A stretch of DNA of 64,000 nucleotides from Roseateles_E cavernae (GCF_040187885.1 NZ_JBDPLH010000015.1:1-64000), one strand, 5' to 3'; counted from the first letter of the stretch, positions 45,643-54,595 are shown. Numbers and translations are program-made. Notes: a model not told the origin generated them from the letters alone.

Positions 45643-47268
45643 ATGATCAAGAAGAACGCCGCGCTTGCGGCATCGACAATCGCCGCAATGGCAGCCCTGC
45701 TGCTGACGACGCTCGCTCAGGCCCAGACCGCGCCGCCGCCGCGCGTGCCGCTGGCGCCGCAGGTGCTCTCCAACGGGCCCATCCATGCGAAGGATGCGGC
45801 CCGTTTCGGCTACCTCGGCCTGGTCCGCACGCGCAGCGCCGCCGAGATCCGCGCCGCCGGGCTGAGTCACCCCTTTGGCATCGGCGGCGAGACCACCGAC
45901 CGCGACTACAGCAGCTTCGATCTGTGGAAGAGCTATCTGGGCCCCACCGGCGCGCTGAAGGTACGCGTGCAATCGGGCTGGCACGACATCGAGAAAGTCA
46001 TCACCCAGCCTGCCAGCTACGACTTCGCCAAGCTCGACAAGATCGTCGATGGCGCGCTCGCCCGGGGTGTTGAGCCCTATGTTTTCTTGGGCTATGGCAA
46101 CGAGCGCCCGGGCTGCCTGAACTGCGGCACCCGCAATCTGGCCGGCGCGCTGCCCACCGGCACCGGCAAGCAGAAGTTCCTCGACTATGTGCGCGCCACC
46201 GTGACACGCTACAGCCAGCCGACCGCTCGCGTCACCGACTGGGAGATCTGGAACGAGCCGGACGGACATGTGCCCGTCGATCAGTATGCGCAGCTGATCG
46301 TCGAGGTGGCCCAGTTGATCAAGAGCATCCAGCCCCAGGCCAAGCTGACCATTGGCTCCTTCACCGCTGGCGTCATGGGTGGCTCGACCACATCGAGCTC
46401 CATTTATGCAAAGACGGCTGTCGACTACTTCGCCGCCAACCGCGGCCCCGGCGTGCCGGCCGCCGATGTGGCGGTCGCCTATCACCCGTACTACGCGTCG
46501 GTCGACCATGACAACTTCCCCAGCGAATTGGCCAAGTACCAGTGGTTCAAGGACATGGTCGAAGTGCATGGTTTCCGCATCCGCCAGAACGAGAACGGCG
46601 CACCGTCCGGACCCTGCCTGTACTACGCGCTGTGCGGCCTGGCCTGGACCGAGGAAGATCAGGCCAAATACCTGCTGCGGCGACTGCTGGGAGACTTCTC
46701 GCGGGGCGTCGAGTCCAGCATCTTCACCCTGGTCGACCTGCACTACGACGCGACCAAGAACGTCAAAGGCCTGCTGGAGACCGGCACCTGGGACGGCAAT
46801 GTGGACACCCCCTACTTGAACGGCGACCAGACCGTCAAGCGCCAGAAGGTGGCCTACCGTGCCTACCAGCACGTCACCGCCATCTTCGACAACCGCCTCA
46901 AGCTCGTGCCGGACGCCGGCTGCAGCAAGCCCTATGGCTACACCGTTCAGGCCTACACGCGCAACGAGCCCGGTGGCGTGGTGCGCAATCTGATCGCGGT
47001 CTGGCGCAAGGTCGATGCCCTGCCGCGCCCCACCACCGAAGCCTCTATCGACATCACATGCAGCAAATTCCACTTTCCCCGTTTTGCCGGCAACCCGACG
47101 CTGCGCCCGCGACTGGTCGACATGGTCGACGGCCGGGTCTATGCGCTGAACACCTCCGACACGGTCGCGCTCAACGACGCGGTCGGCAACAAGCTGCAGA
47201 TCAAGGCGCTGCCGGTGGCGGACTACCCGGTGCTGCTGTCCGACCAGGGCATCGTGCTCTTCGATTGA
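45643..47268 (+). CDS. Secreted clan GH-A-like glycoside hydrolase
   Basis: 541 residues with a Sec signal ending in TLAQAQT. The TIM-barrel-type catalytic domain has a likely acid/base Glu in DWEIWNEPDGHVP and a likely nucleophile Glu in RIRQNENGAPSG, the pairing seen in clan A families such as GH39 or GH5-like enzymes. Between them are VAVAYHPYYASVDHD and SIQPQAKLTIGS. A beta-rich C-terminal part follows from about residue 430. It would cut a polysaccharide or oligosaccharide in the periplasm or outside the cell, perhaps releasing uronic acids. The ATG at 45643 follows TGGAGAC. Confidence 0.82.
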   Translation: MIKKNAALAASTIAAMAALLLTTLAQAQTAPPPRVPLAPQVLSNGPIHAKDAARFGYLGLVRTRSAAEIRAAGLSHPFGIGGETTDRDYSSFDLWKSYLGPTGALKVRVQSGWHDIEKVITQPASYDFAKLDKIVDGALARGVEPYVFLGYGNERPGCLNCGTRNLAGALPTGTGKQKFLDYVRATVTRYSQPTARVTDWEIWNEPDGHVPVDQYAQLIVEVAQLIKSIQPQAKLTIGSFTAGVMGGSTTSSSIYAKTAVDYFAANRGPGVPAADVAVAYHPYYASVDHDNFPSELAKYQWFKDMVEVHGFRIRQNENGAPSGPCLYYALCGLAWTEEDQAKYLLRRLLGDFSRGVESSIFTLVDLHYDATKNVKGLLETGTWDGNVDTPYLNGDQTVKRQKVAYRAYQHVTAIFDNRLKLVPDAGCSKPYGYTVQAYTRNEPGGVVRNLIAVWRKVDALPRPTTEASIDITCSKFHFPRFAGNPTLRPRLVDMVDGRVYALNTSDTVALNDAVGNKLQIKALPVADYPVLLSDQGIVLFD

Positions 47269-47282
47269 TCAGGAGCGCTGCG

Positions 47283-47972
47283 ATGAAAACTCTGCTGCTA
47301 TCCCTTGCGCTGCTGGGCGCATCCACCGCCCATGCCGGCGTACTGAGCTTCGACGATCTGCCGCCCGGCAGCACCCGGGCCATGCCGGCCAGCTACCAGG
47401 GCTTTGGCTTCAGCGGCTGGTTCCACAGTGACTACGAGTACCCGGACGGCGACCCGAGCACGCCCTGGAGCCCCTACCAGCCCGCGTCGGGCATGCGCAA
47501 TATCTTCACCGACTTTGCCGACCCGTCCGACCCGGCAACCCAGTTCGCGACGCTCGGACCGCTGATCAGCGCCGCAGAGGACTTCGTGTTCGACGGCGCC
47601 CATGTGTCGGGCTACTCGCCGGTCAGCTTCGTGCTGTTTCTCGACGGCGTCGAGGTGCATCGCTCGGCCACGCTGCCGCTGGCGCCAGGCGCCGACGGCA
47701 GCCACGCCTTTCTGGCCAGCGGCTACGCCGGCCGCGTGGACGCGGTGGCGGTGCACGGCGTGCAAGGCTATTACGCGCTGGACGACTTCAGCTTCTCCGC
47801 CGTCTCTGCGGTGCCCGAACCAGGCAGCCTGGGCCTGCTGGGCGCGGGTCTAGGCCTGCTGGCCTGGCGCATGCGCCGGCGGGCGAAGCAGCCGGCGCCA
47901 GCCCATCACCACGCCCGTCAGGCTCAGGCCCAGGCCGGCCAGGCTGAAGACCAGCATCCAGCCGTCCCATAG
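47283..47972 (+). CDS. PEP-CTERM sorting-domain protein with an extended tail
   Basis: 229 residues. The signal peptide (LLLSLALLGASTAHA) is followed by a beta-rich domain (GVLSFDDLPPGS, GFGFSGWFHSDYEY, SPVSFVLFLDGVEVH). The PEP-CTERM tag is VPEPGSLGLLGAGLGLLAW then RMRRR, the signal for exosortase-dependent processing and surface export. Normally the protein stops within a few residues of the arginines; this one continues about 29 residues (AKQPAPAHHHARQ...) and overlaps the convergent PepSY gene by 123 bases. The gene starts 14 bases after the glycosidase stop, so it is probably co-expressed. Confidence 0.85.
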   Translation: MKTLLLSLALLGASTAHAGVLSFDDLPPGSTRAMPASYQGFGFSGWFHSDYEYPDGDPSTPWSPYQPASGMRNIFTDFADPSDPATQFATLGPLISAAEDFVFDGAHVSGYSPVSFVLFLDGVEVHRSATLPLAPGADGSHAFLASGYAGRVDAVAVHGVQGYYALDDFSFSAVSAVPEPGSLGLLGAGLGLLAWRMRRRAKQPAPAHHHARQAQAQAGQAEDQHPAVP

Positions 47973-49346
47973 CGGACGCAGCGCCAGCAGCTGCGGCAGA
48001 TCGAAGCTGTGCGCAAAGGCGAACAGCCAGCGCTCGGCCCGCTGGCGGCTGTTGCTGACCTGCAGCACCGCGCCGCTGGCCGGGTCCAGCACGATGTGGT
48101 GGGCCAGCGCATCGCCGAAGACCAGGCGCAGCGCCGGCAGCGGGCGCTCGCGCTGCCCGGTCATCGTGTGGGCCTCGCGGGCGTAGTAGTGGGCATCGTA
48201 GCCGCGCAGCCACTGGCGCTGCAGCAGCGGCGCGCCGGGCAGCATGGCGCGGGCCGCCACCACCAGGCTCGCTTCGTCAAGACCTGGCACCACCTCGCCT
48301 CGCGCATCGAGCAGCCACGCGCCGCTGGCGCTCTGGGCCCAGACGTAGTGCGAGCCACCGATGCGGCGCCACTCCAGCAGCCGCGCCTCGAAGCCCTGCG
48401 CGGCCAGACGGGCCAGCACCAGATCGGCCGGCGGCGCCGCGCCGGCCTGCAGCGGGCCGCCGGCATAGGCCTGGCGATCGGGCTTCAGCCCTTGCGCCTC
48501 GAAGACCTTCCAGGGATTCATCGACAGCAGGCCGCTGATCACCCAGCTTAGCGCCAGCGTGCCGCCGAGCAGGCCAAGGATGTGGTGCCAGCGCGCCATC
48601 CGGCCGCGATAAGGCGAGCGCGAGCCGCTCTTGTAGCGGCCCTTGAAGCGCCAGCGCCAGAGGCCGACCACCAGGCCGCTGAGCCCCAGCACGCCGCCGG
48701 CCAGCGACAGCCAGATCACGATATCGGTCCACCAGGCATTCAGCGCCCCGCCGCGAAAGAGGTAGAGCCAGTGCAGCCAGGCGCCCAGCCAGCCCCAGGT
48801 CCGCTCGCTCAGGCTGGCATCGCGCACCACCTCGCCGCTGACGCCGCTGATATAGAGCCAGCGGCCGTCATCGACCGCGACCCGGTGCAGCGGCCGGTGG
48901 GCATCGAGCGCGCGCGAATGGGTCCAGGCGTCTTCCTGCACCGGGCCCAGGCTGCGCGCCGCAGCGCCACCGGCGAAGTGCGCGGCCGCCGCCACGGCCT
49001 GGGCCTCGTCCACGCCGGTGATGCGCGCGCCGCTGCGCGCATCGACTGCGGCCACGCTCTTGCCGCGAGCGTCGCTGAACAGATAGCGCGGCTGGCCGGC
49101 CACCGTGGCCAGCCGCCACTGCGTCGGCGCCTTGTCCAGACCAGCGGCCTGCAGCGCCTGTTCCAGCGGCACGCAGCAGCCCTGGGCCGGCAGCGGCGCC
49201 AGCCCCTGCAGCTGCTCGGCGGGGGTCAGTTTGGGATAGCCGACATACATCATCACCATGCCGGACAGGAACCACAGCGCCATCACCAGGCACAGCGCGA
49301 TACCGGCCCAGCGATGCAGCAGATAGAGCCAACGCTTGAGTCTCAT
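47850..49346 (-). CDS. PepSY-domain membrane protein (iron/siderophore reductase type)
   Basis: 498-residue inner-membrane protein. The start RLKRWLYLLHRWAGIALCLV is the usual first helix of PepSY-TM proteins, with His in the membrane that may bind haem. Further helices are around DIVIWLSLAGGVLGLSG, LGLLGGTLALSWVISGLLS and GWMLVFSLAGLGLSLTGVV. Periplasmic PepSY-like parts lie between (YLFSDARGKSVAAVDARSG). Such proteins accompany TonB receptors and are thought to reduce ferric complexes. It follows the receptor gene by 2 bases. Its end overlaps the PEP-CTERM gene on the other strand. Confidence 0.9.
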   Translation of the reverse strand: MRLKRWLYLLHRWAGIALCLVMALWFLSGMVMMYVGYPKLTPAEQLQGLAPLPAQGCCVPLEQALQAAGLDKAPTQWRLATVAGQPRYLFSDARGKSVAAVDARSGARITGVDEAQAVAAAAHFAGGAAARSLGPVQEDAWTHSRALDAHRPLHRVAVDDGRWLYISGVSGEVVRDASLSERTWGWLGAWLHWLYLFRGGALNAWWTDIVIWLSLAGGVLGLSGLVVGLWRWRFKGRYKSGSRSPYRGRMARWHHILGLLGGTLALSWVISGLLSMNPWKVFEAQGLKPDRQAYAGGPLQAGAAPPADLVLARLAAQGFEARLLEWRRIGGSHYVWAQSASGAWLLDARGEVVPGLDEASLVVAARAMLPGAPLLQRQWLRGYDAHYYAREAHTMTGQRERPLPALRLVFGDALAHHIVLDPASGAVLQVSNSRQRAERWLFAFAHSFDLPQLLALRPLWDGWMLVFSLAGLGLSLTGVVMGWRRLLRPPAHAPGQQA

Positions 49347-49348
49347 GC

Positions 49349-51481
49349 TCAGAACTTCCAGTCGATGGCCAGGCTGAGGCTGCGCGGCGCGCCCAGATAG
49401 GGCAGGCTGCTGCCAAGACTGGCCACATAGCGTTCATCGCCGAGGTTGTCGACGCGGGCCTGCAACGTGGTCTGGCGGTCAATCTTCAGCGTGGCGCTGG
49501 CGCCGACCAGGTTGTAGGCGCCGTCCCAGACCGTGTTGGCGACATTGGCATAGCGCTTGCCGACATGGCGCCAGTCCAGGCCCAGGCCCAGGCTCTGCAG
49601 CGGCTGCCAGTCCAGCGCGGCGCCGGCCACCCAGCTCGGCACATTGGCGGGGGTCTGGCCGGCGCGCGAGACCGTGCCTTCGGTGAAGGCTTTGTAGCGC
49701 GCACGGGTGTGGCTCAGCTGACCGCTCAGGCGCAGCTGGGCGCTGGGCCGCCACTGCGCGCTGAGCTCAAGGCCGCGGCTGCTCTGCGCACCGACCGGCA
49801 GCGCGTTCGTGCTGTCGTTCGGGTCGGTGATGGAGAAGTTCTTGCGGCGCAGGTCGTAGAACGCCAGCGTGGCCTGGCCGCGTCCCTGGTCGAAGGCGAG
49901 CTTGCTGCCGATCTCGACCTGGCGGCCGCGCGTCAGCTCGAAGCTGCGCAGCGCACTGGCGCCGGCCGTGGCCAGCACGCCGGACGGCGGGTCGGCGGCG
50001 CTGCTGGCCTGGGCATAGACCTGCCAATCCTTGCTGAGGTCCTTGACCAGGCCCAGCCGGCCGGTCAGCGGCTTGAAGTCGGTCGTGAACAGGGCCGGAT
50101 TGGTGGCTGTCACGGTGCGGTAGTTGCGCACATCCAGCGCGATGCGGTCCCAGCGCAAGGCGCTGACCAGGGCATAGCCGCCGCCCAGCACGGTGCGGTT
50201 CTCGACGAACAGCGCCAGCGTGCGCAGCAGATTGCTGGCGCCAGGGCTGTAGCCGGGCTTGATGCCCGGGGTGCTGTAGAAGTAGCTGGCGGCGGGCTGG
50301 TAGGGATCGGTGCTGCCGAAGGGCCCGGCCACCGACAGCGGGAAGCGGGTCTGGCGGTTGAAGCTCCAATCGATGCCGGCCGCGAAGTCCGAGCGCAGGC
50401 CCGCGATCTCGCTGCCGTGGCTCAGCTCGGTGCGGCTGCCCCAGACGCGCTGGTCATGGCGCTGCAGCAGCGCATCGCGGCGCTCGACCGCGCTATTGCC
50501 GTTCTTGAAGACATAGGTCTCGACGTTCTCATAGTCGCGCAGCGCGTCGTAGAGGTAGAGCGTGTGGCTCAGCCGCGTGCGTTCGCTGAGGCGCCATTCC
50601 AGGATCGAGCGGGCCCAGGTCACGTCCTGCTGATAGCGGCCGTCGAGCGCGTTGTAATTGACGCCCAAGGTGGCGGCATCGAACTTCAGTTGCCCGGCAG
50701 GCACCGTGCCGTCGGCCGCGCGCAGCATCGGCGTGCCCCAGTAGGGTTGCATGACCTTCTCATGCTGGCGCTCGACGGCCAGGGTGTGGGTCAGGCCGGC
50801 GCTCAGCGGCGCCAGCCAGGAGGCGCTGGCCTGCCAGGACGTGCGCTCGCGGCCCTGGGTCCACAGCGCGCCTTCGTTGCGGTTCAGCTCGACACGCAAG
50901 ACCTGGCCCCCGACGCCGCGCTGCAGGCTGGCCGAGCCCTGGGCACCGCGGTCGCCCAGACCCAGGCGCAGGCGGCTGATGTCGCCGCTGCGGTCCGCGA
51001 TCTTGCTGATCACATTGATCGTGCCGCCGACCGCGCCGGAGCCGTTCAGAAAGCTCGAGGCGCCGCCGATGGCCTCGACCCGCTCGACCATCCAGCTGTC
51101 CAGCGGCCGCGCGGCGATCGCGTCGTACTGCACGCTGATGCCGTTATAGAGCTGGGACAGCGAGCCCGAGCCGAAGCCGCGGTAGAACACCGTGCCGGCC
51201 GAACCCGGCGGGTCGGCGAAGACCACGCCGGGCACGCTCTTGAGCACCTCCTGGGTGTTGGCATAGGCGCGCCGCTCGATCTCGTCGCGCGAGACCACGG
51301 TCACGCTGGCCGGGGTCTCGCGCAGGCTCAGGCCCAGGCGGGAGCTGCTGCCGGCGGCCTCGTCGAGGTCGCTGCGCTGGGCGCTGCCGGTGACCAGGAC
51401 CGGCTGCAGTTGTTCATGTTGATGGGCACGGGCGTGGGCGCAGGCCAGCATGGCCAGCACGCTGATCAGATGTTTTTTCAT
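49349..51481 (-). CDS. TonB-dependent siderophore-type receptor
   Basis: 710 residues. The signal peptide ends near ACAHARAH, with the mature start HQHEQLQPVLVTGS. The plug has LRETPASVTVVSRDEIERR and the VERVEAIGGASSFLNGSG segment followed by GGTINVISK; the barrel ends SLSLAIDWKF with a terminal phenylalanine. It imports a ferric siderophore or another metal chelate. The receptor sits between a DUF2946 gene and a PepSY gene. DUF2946 partners are frequent at copper- or iron-linked receptors, so the metal is not settled. No clear Fur site is seen in the short gap upstream. Confidence 0.93.
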   Translation of the reverse strand: MKKHLISVLAMLACAHARAHQHEQLQPVLVTGSAQRSDLDEAAGSSSRLGLSLRETPASVTVVSRDEIERRAYANTQEVLKSVPGVVFADPPGSAGTVFYRGFGSGSLSQLYNGISVQYDAIAARPLDSWMVERVEAIGGASSFLNGSGAVGGTINVISKIADRSGDISRLRLGLGDRGAQGSASLQRGVGGQVLRVELNRNEGALWTQGRERTSWQASASWLAPLSAGLTHTLAVERQHEKVMQPYWGTPMLRAADGTVPAGQLKFDAATLGVNYNALDGRYQQDVTWARSILEWRLSERTRLSHTLYLYDALRDYENVETYVFKNGNSAVERRDALLQRHDQRVWGSRTELSHGSEIAGLRSDFAAGIDWSFNRQTRFPLSVAGPFGSTDPYQPAASYFYSTPGIKPGYSPGASNLLRTLALFVENRTVLGGGYALVSALRWDRIALDVRNYRTVTATNPALFTTDFKPLTGRLGLVKDLSKDWQVYAQASSAADPPSGVLATAGASALRSFELTRGRQVEIGSKLAFDQGRGQATLAFYDLRRKNFSITDPNDSTNALPVGAQSSRGLELSAQWRPSAQLRLSGQLSHTRARYKAFTEGTVSRAGQTPANVPSWVAGAALDWQPLQSLGLGLDWRHVGKRYANVANTVWDGAYNLVGASATLKIDRQTTLQARVDNLGDERYVASLGSSLPYLGAPRSLSLAIDWKF

Positions 51482-51561
51482 TGACGGACATGACAGTGAG
51501 GCCGGCCGCTGCCATCAAGAAGGCAGGGCCGGCGAAATCGGTGGGAGCGAAGAAGGGACTG

Positions 51562-51972
51562 TCAGGTCGTCAGCGGGGGCGCGCGCGCCTGGGCTGTGGC
51601 CCAGACGGCGAGCAGGCGCGGGGCGCGCCAGAAAGCGAGCGGGCGCTCGAAGCCGAGCACCGGCGAGGCGCCGGCGGGCAGGGTCGGCGGCGGGGCCGCG
51701 TGATCGATGGGCAGCGTGCACAGCGGGCAGTGCTCGCCCCAGGCGCTGCTCTTCTTGCCCAGCTCCAGCGGCGCCAGCGGATCCTCGGCCAGGGCCGCCG
51801 TGTCCAGGCGCACAAAGCCGGGGCCTTGCACGGTGCAGACCTCGACCCAGACGCTGTCGGAGCGGGTCTGCAGCGCGTGGGCAAGACCCGGCACCAGGGC
51901 CGCCCACAGCAACGCCAGCACGGCCAGCAAGGCCGTGCAGCGGTGGGTGAGGGAGGGCTTGCGCTTGGGCAT
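51562..51972 (-). CDS. DUF2946 family protein
   Basis: 136 residues. The N-terminal hydrophobic part (CTALLAVLALLWAALVPGLA) is a signal/anchor, and the conserved GEHCPLCTLPIDH carries the CPxC motif and a following His that define DUF2946. A second cysteine appears in VEVCTVQG. The family is found beside TonB receptors and copper genes; a metal-binding role in the envelope is likely but unproven. It lies 80 bases upstream of the receptor on the same strand and only 34 bases after the aldo/keto reductase stop. Confidence 0.88.
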   Translation of the reverse strand: MPKRKPSLTHRCTALLAVLALLWAALVPGLAHALQTRSDSVWVEVCTVQGPGFVRLDTAALAEDPLAPLELGKKSSAWGEHCPLCTLPIDHAAPPPTLPAGASPVLGFERPLAFWRAPRLLAVWATAQARAPPLTT

Positions 51973-52006
51973 CGGATGCGGATTCTAGGCGCCGCCGCGA
52001 TCCGCC

Positions 52007-53062
52007 TTATTGCGCCGGGTCACGAATCTCCCAGCGGACCTTGTCGATCTCGGCCAGCAGCTCGGGTGCCAGCACCGTGCCCCAGGCGGCGATGTCCTCG
52101 TCGAGCTGGGCCTGGCTGGTGACGCCGATGATGGTGCTGGCGGTCTGCCAGCGGCCATAGCACCAGGCCAGCGCCATGCGGGTGGGCGTCAGCCCATGGT
52201 CAAGGGCCAGCGCGTTGTAGCGCCGCGCGGCCGCCAGCGTCTCGGGCCGGGCCCAGCGCTGCTTCTTCATGCTCTCGAACAAGGCCAGCCGGCCGGCCGC
52301 CGGGTCGGCCAGGCCGCTGGCGTCGTACTTGCCGGTCAGCGTACCGAAGGCCAGCGGCGAGTAGGCCAGCAGCGACACCTGGTGACGGTACAGCGCCTCG
52401 TCCAGCCCGTTCTCGGGCACGCGGTTGACCAGGCTGTAGGCGTTCTGCACCGAGACCACGCGCGGCAGGCCCTGCTGCTCGGCCAGATGGACGAACTCGG
52501 CCACCCCATACGGCGTCTCGTTGGACAGCCCGATGTGGCGCACCTTGCCGGCCTTGACCAGCTGGCCCAGCGCTTCGAGCTGGGCCAGGATGGGCGTGAC
52601 CGGCTGGTCCTTGGCAGGCTCGAAGAACTGGCCGCCGAACATCGGCACATGGCGGGCCGGCCAGTGGATCTGGTAGAGGTCGATATGGTCGATCTGCAGG
52701 CGCTGCAGGCTGGCCTCGCAGGCGCTGATGATGTCGGCGGCCGTCAGATCGGGCGAGCCCTGGCGTATCCAGCCATAGCCGCGCGAGGGGCCGCTGACCT
52801 TGGTCGCGATCACCAGCTTCTCGCGCAGGCCCGGCCGGCTGCTGAGCCAGCGGCCGATGATGCGTTCGGTATCGGCAAAGGTCTCGGCGCGGGCCGGCAC
52901 CGGGTACATCTCGGCCATGTCGATGAAGTTGATGCCCTGGGCCACGGCGCTGTCCAGCAAGGCATGGCTGGCGGCCTCGTCGACCTGCTCGCCGAAGGTC
53001 ATCGTGCCCAGGCAGAGCCGGCTGACGCGCAAGTCCGAGCGGCCCAATGTGGTGAATTCCAT
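52007..53062 (-). CDS. Aldo/keto reductase (Tas/YajO-like)
   Basis: 351-residue NADPH-dependent oxidoreductase with the TIM-barrel aldo/keto reductase pattern. N-terminal MEFTTLGRSDLRVSRLCLG, the catalytic Asp-Tyr region NFIDMAEMYPVPARAETFAD, the catalytic Lys in VIATKVSGPSRGY and the His in DLYQIHWPARHVPMFG are visible. The C-terminal cofactor loop STIIGVTSQAQLDEDI is also typical. The long insertion with MFGGQFFEP and the overall length match the Tas group (346 in E. coli). Physiological substrate unknown. It is the first gene of the stretch running into DUF2946 and the receptor. Confidence 0.92.
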   Translation of the reverse strand: MEFTTLGRSDLRVSRLCLGTMTFGEQVDEAASHALLDSAVAQGINFIDMAEMYPVPARAETFADTERIIGRWLSSRPGLREKLVIATKVSGPSRGYGWIRQGSPDLTAADIISACEASLQRLQIDHIDLYQIHWPARHVPMFGGQFFEPAKDQPVTPILAQLEALGQLVKAGKVRHIGLSNETPYGVAEFVHLAEQQGLPRVVSVQNAYSLVNRVPENGLDEALYRHQVSLLAYSPLAFGTLTGKYDASGLADPAAGRLALFESMKKQRWARPETLAAARRYNALALDHGLTPTRMALAWCYGRWQTASTIIGVTSQAQLDEDIAAWGTVLAPELLAEIDKVRWEIRDPAQ

Positions 53063-53154
53063 CTTTCTTTACTCCTGGCTCCTGCGGCATGCAGGCCTGA
53101 TCAGGCGGCAGTGTGCCGCAAGTCGCGGTCGGCCATCCCCGATCGCTATGCGCC

Positions 53155-53214
53155 CGGATACTTTTTGCTTTACATCTATTTTTTATTGTTTTACAGTAAA
53201 TTTCTTGTCAACAA
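53155..53214 (+). promoter_or_regulatory. AT-rich promoter region before the DUF2975/HTH genes
   Basis: This 60-base stretch is strikingly AT-rich for the window and lies directly before the DUF2975 ATG (53215). It includes TTTAC-A-GTAAA (53190-53200), a perfect 5-1-5 inverted repeat that could be an operator for the small HTH regulator encoded downstream. TTGCTT and TTGTTT-like hexamers occur but I cannot fix -35/-10 boxes with confidence. Confidence 0.45.
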
Positions 53215-53781
53215 ATGGCCACCATGAGCACCCACACCAGCCATTTCGGCGGCCAGCGCCGCATCCAGGGCCTGATACGGCTGGTGCGCCTGCTGGCCCT
53301 GGTGGGCGGTGCGGCCCAGCTGCTGCTGCCCCTGCTGTTCTGGAGCCAGCCGGAGTGGGTGGCCCGGGTGGCACGCCAGGAATGGGGCTCCAGCGCCGCC
53401 AACCTGCAACTGGACGGAGGCTCCCGCCTGGCCGGACTCGCGGCCTCGGCCCTGCCGGCCCTGGTAGGCGCCTGGGCGATGTGGCAGGTCTGGTGCCTGT
53501 TCGGCTGCTATGCGCGCGGCGAGCTGCTGGCGCTGGCGCCGGTGCGTCATCTGCACCGCCTGGGCCTGGCACTGGTCGGCCTGGCGCTGGCGATGCCGCT
53601 GGGCCAGACCCTGGCCCTGCTGGCTCTGACCCTGGGCAACCCGCCCGGCGAGCGCCAGCTGGCGCTGACGCTGTCGTCCGAACACTATCTGTGCCTGCTG
53701 TTCGGCCTGATGCTGCTGGCCATTGCTGCGGTGATGCGCGAGGCGGTGCGGGTGGCGGACGAAAACGCCGAATTCATCTGA
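53215..53781 (+). CDS. DUF2975 four-TM membrane protein
   Basis: 188 residues with four hydrophobic segments: RLVRLLALVGGAAQLLLPLL (about 22-42), SALPALVGAWAMWQVWCLFG (about 80-100), GLALVGLALAMPLGQTLALL (about 120-140) and LCLLFGLMLLAIAAVMREAV (about 160-180). The end VADENAEFI is the conserved tail of DUF2975, whose genes are nearly always paired with a small YozG-like HTH gene, as here. Function is unknown; a membrane partner that tunes the regulator is often supposed. ATG at 53224 is an alternative start. Confidence 0.87.
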   Translation: MATMSTHTSHFGGQRRIQGLIRLVRLLALVGGAAQLLLPLLFWSQPEWVARVARQEWGSSAANLQLDGGSRLAGLAASALPALVGAWAMWQVWCLFGCYARGELLALAPVRHLHRLGLALVGLALAMPLGQTLALLALTLGNPPGERQLALTLSSEHYLCLLFGLMLLAIAAVMREAVRVADENAEFI

Positions 53782-53783
53782 GC

Positions 53784-54032
53784 ATGGCAAGCGGCATGCC
53801 CATTCTCGTGACCCTGGACCTGATGCTGGCGCGGCGCAAGATGCGCTCGCGCGAGCTGGCCGAGCGCATCGGCATCACCGAGGCCAATCTCTCGCTGCTG
53901 AAATCCGGCAAGGTGCGCGGCGTGCGCTTCGAGACGCTGGCGCGCATCTGCGCGGTGCTGGACTGCCAGCCCGGCGATCTGCTGGGCTACGAGGCCGGGC
54001 CGGAAGCGCCCGGCGAGGGGCCGGACGCATGA
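53784..54032 (+). CDS. Small Xre-type HTH regulator (YozG-like)
   Basis: 82 residues. The helix-turn-helix reads MPILVTLDLMLARRKMRSRE, then LAERIGITEANLSLLKSGKV and RGVRFETLARICAVLDCQPG with the family end DLLGYE. It lies two bases after the DUF2975 stop, the standard pairing. Start is ATG at 53784; ATG at 53796 is also possible. The TTTACAGTAAA repeat upstream is a reasonable target. Its stop overlaps the next start (ATGA). Confidence 0.9.
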   Translation: MASGMPILVTLDLMLARRKMRSRELAERIGITEANLSLLKSGKVRGVRFETLARICAVLDCQPGDLLGYEAGPEAPGEGPDA

Positions 54033-54595
54033 GGGTAAAGACGATGCGGGCCCGGCTGGCGCTGCTGCTGGTCGTGCTGATCCACGGCCTGCTGTGGCTG
54101 CTGCTGACGCAGGGGAACTCGCCCGCACCGGTGCACAAACCCGAGCGGCAGCTGATCAGCCTGCGCCTGCAGCCCCTGTCTAGACCAGTAACCCGCCCAC
54201 AGCCGGCACCGGCCGCGCGCAGACCGACTGGCAGCCCACAGCCACGCGCCGTAGCACGGACGCCCCCCCACACGATCAGCGCGCCGCCGGTCCCCGACAC
54301 CCCAGCGCCCGCGCTCGCCGCCAGCCCCTCCGCCGCGTCGCCCGCCTCCGCTCCCTTGCCCTCGCTGCTTGACAGCGAGGGCACCCGCCGCGCGGTGCGC
54401 CAGGCCGCGCTGAGCGCACCGGAGGCGGCGCGGGCGAAATCCCTGCCCGAGACCACCCAGCAGCGCCTGGGCCAGGACATCGCGAAAAGCGCCGACGGCG
54501 ACTGCCTGAAGGGCGAGTTCGCCGGCGCCGGCATGGGCTTGCTGAGCGCGCCCTTCTGGCTGCTGGCCGAGGCGCGTGGCAAGTGCAGACGCTGA
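54029..54595 (+). CDS. Proline-rich, membrane-anchored protein, TonB-like N terminus only
   Basis: 188 residues I cannot assign to a family. The N-terminal helix (RLALLLVVLIHGLLWLLLT) with an intramembrane His resembles the TonB anchor. A long Pro/Ala/Arg-rich linker follows (about residues 45-125), then a short domain with QQRLGQDIAKSADGDCLKGE and two cysteines near the end (DCLKGE, GKCRR). There is no TonB C-terminal domain. Start overlaps the HTH gene stop by four bases, so all three are co-translated. It may span the periplasm as an envelope linker protein. Confidence 0.65.
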   Translation: MRVKTMRARLALLLVVLIHGLLWLLLTQGNSPAPVHKPERQLISLRLQPLSRPVTRPQPAPAARRPTGSPQPRAVARTPPHTISAPPVPDTPAPALAASPSAASPASAPLPSLLDSEGTRRAVRQAALSAPEAARAKSLPETTQQRLGQDIAKSADGDCLKGEFAGAGMGLLSAPFWLLAEARGKCRR

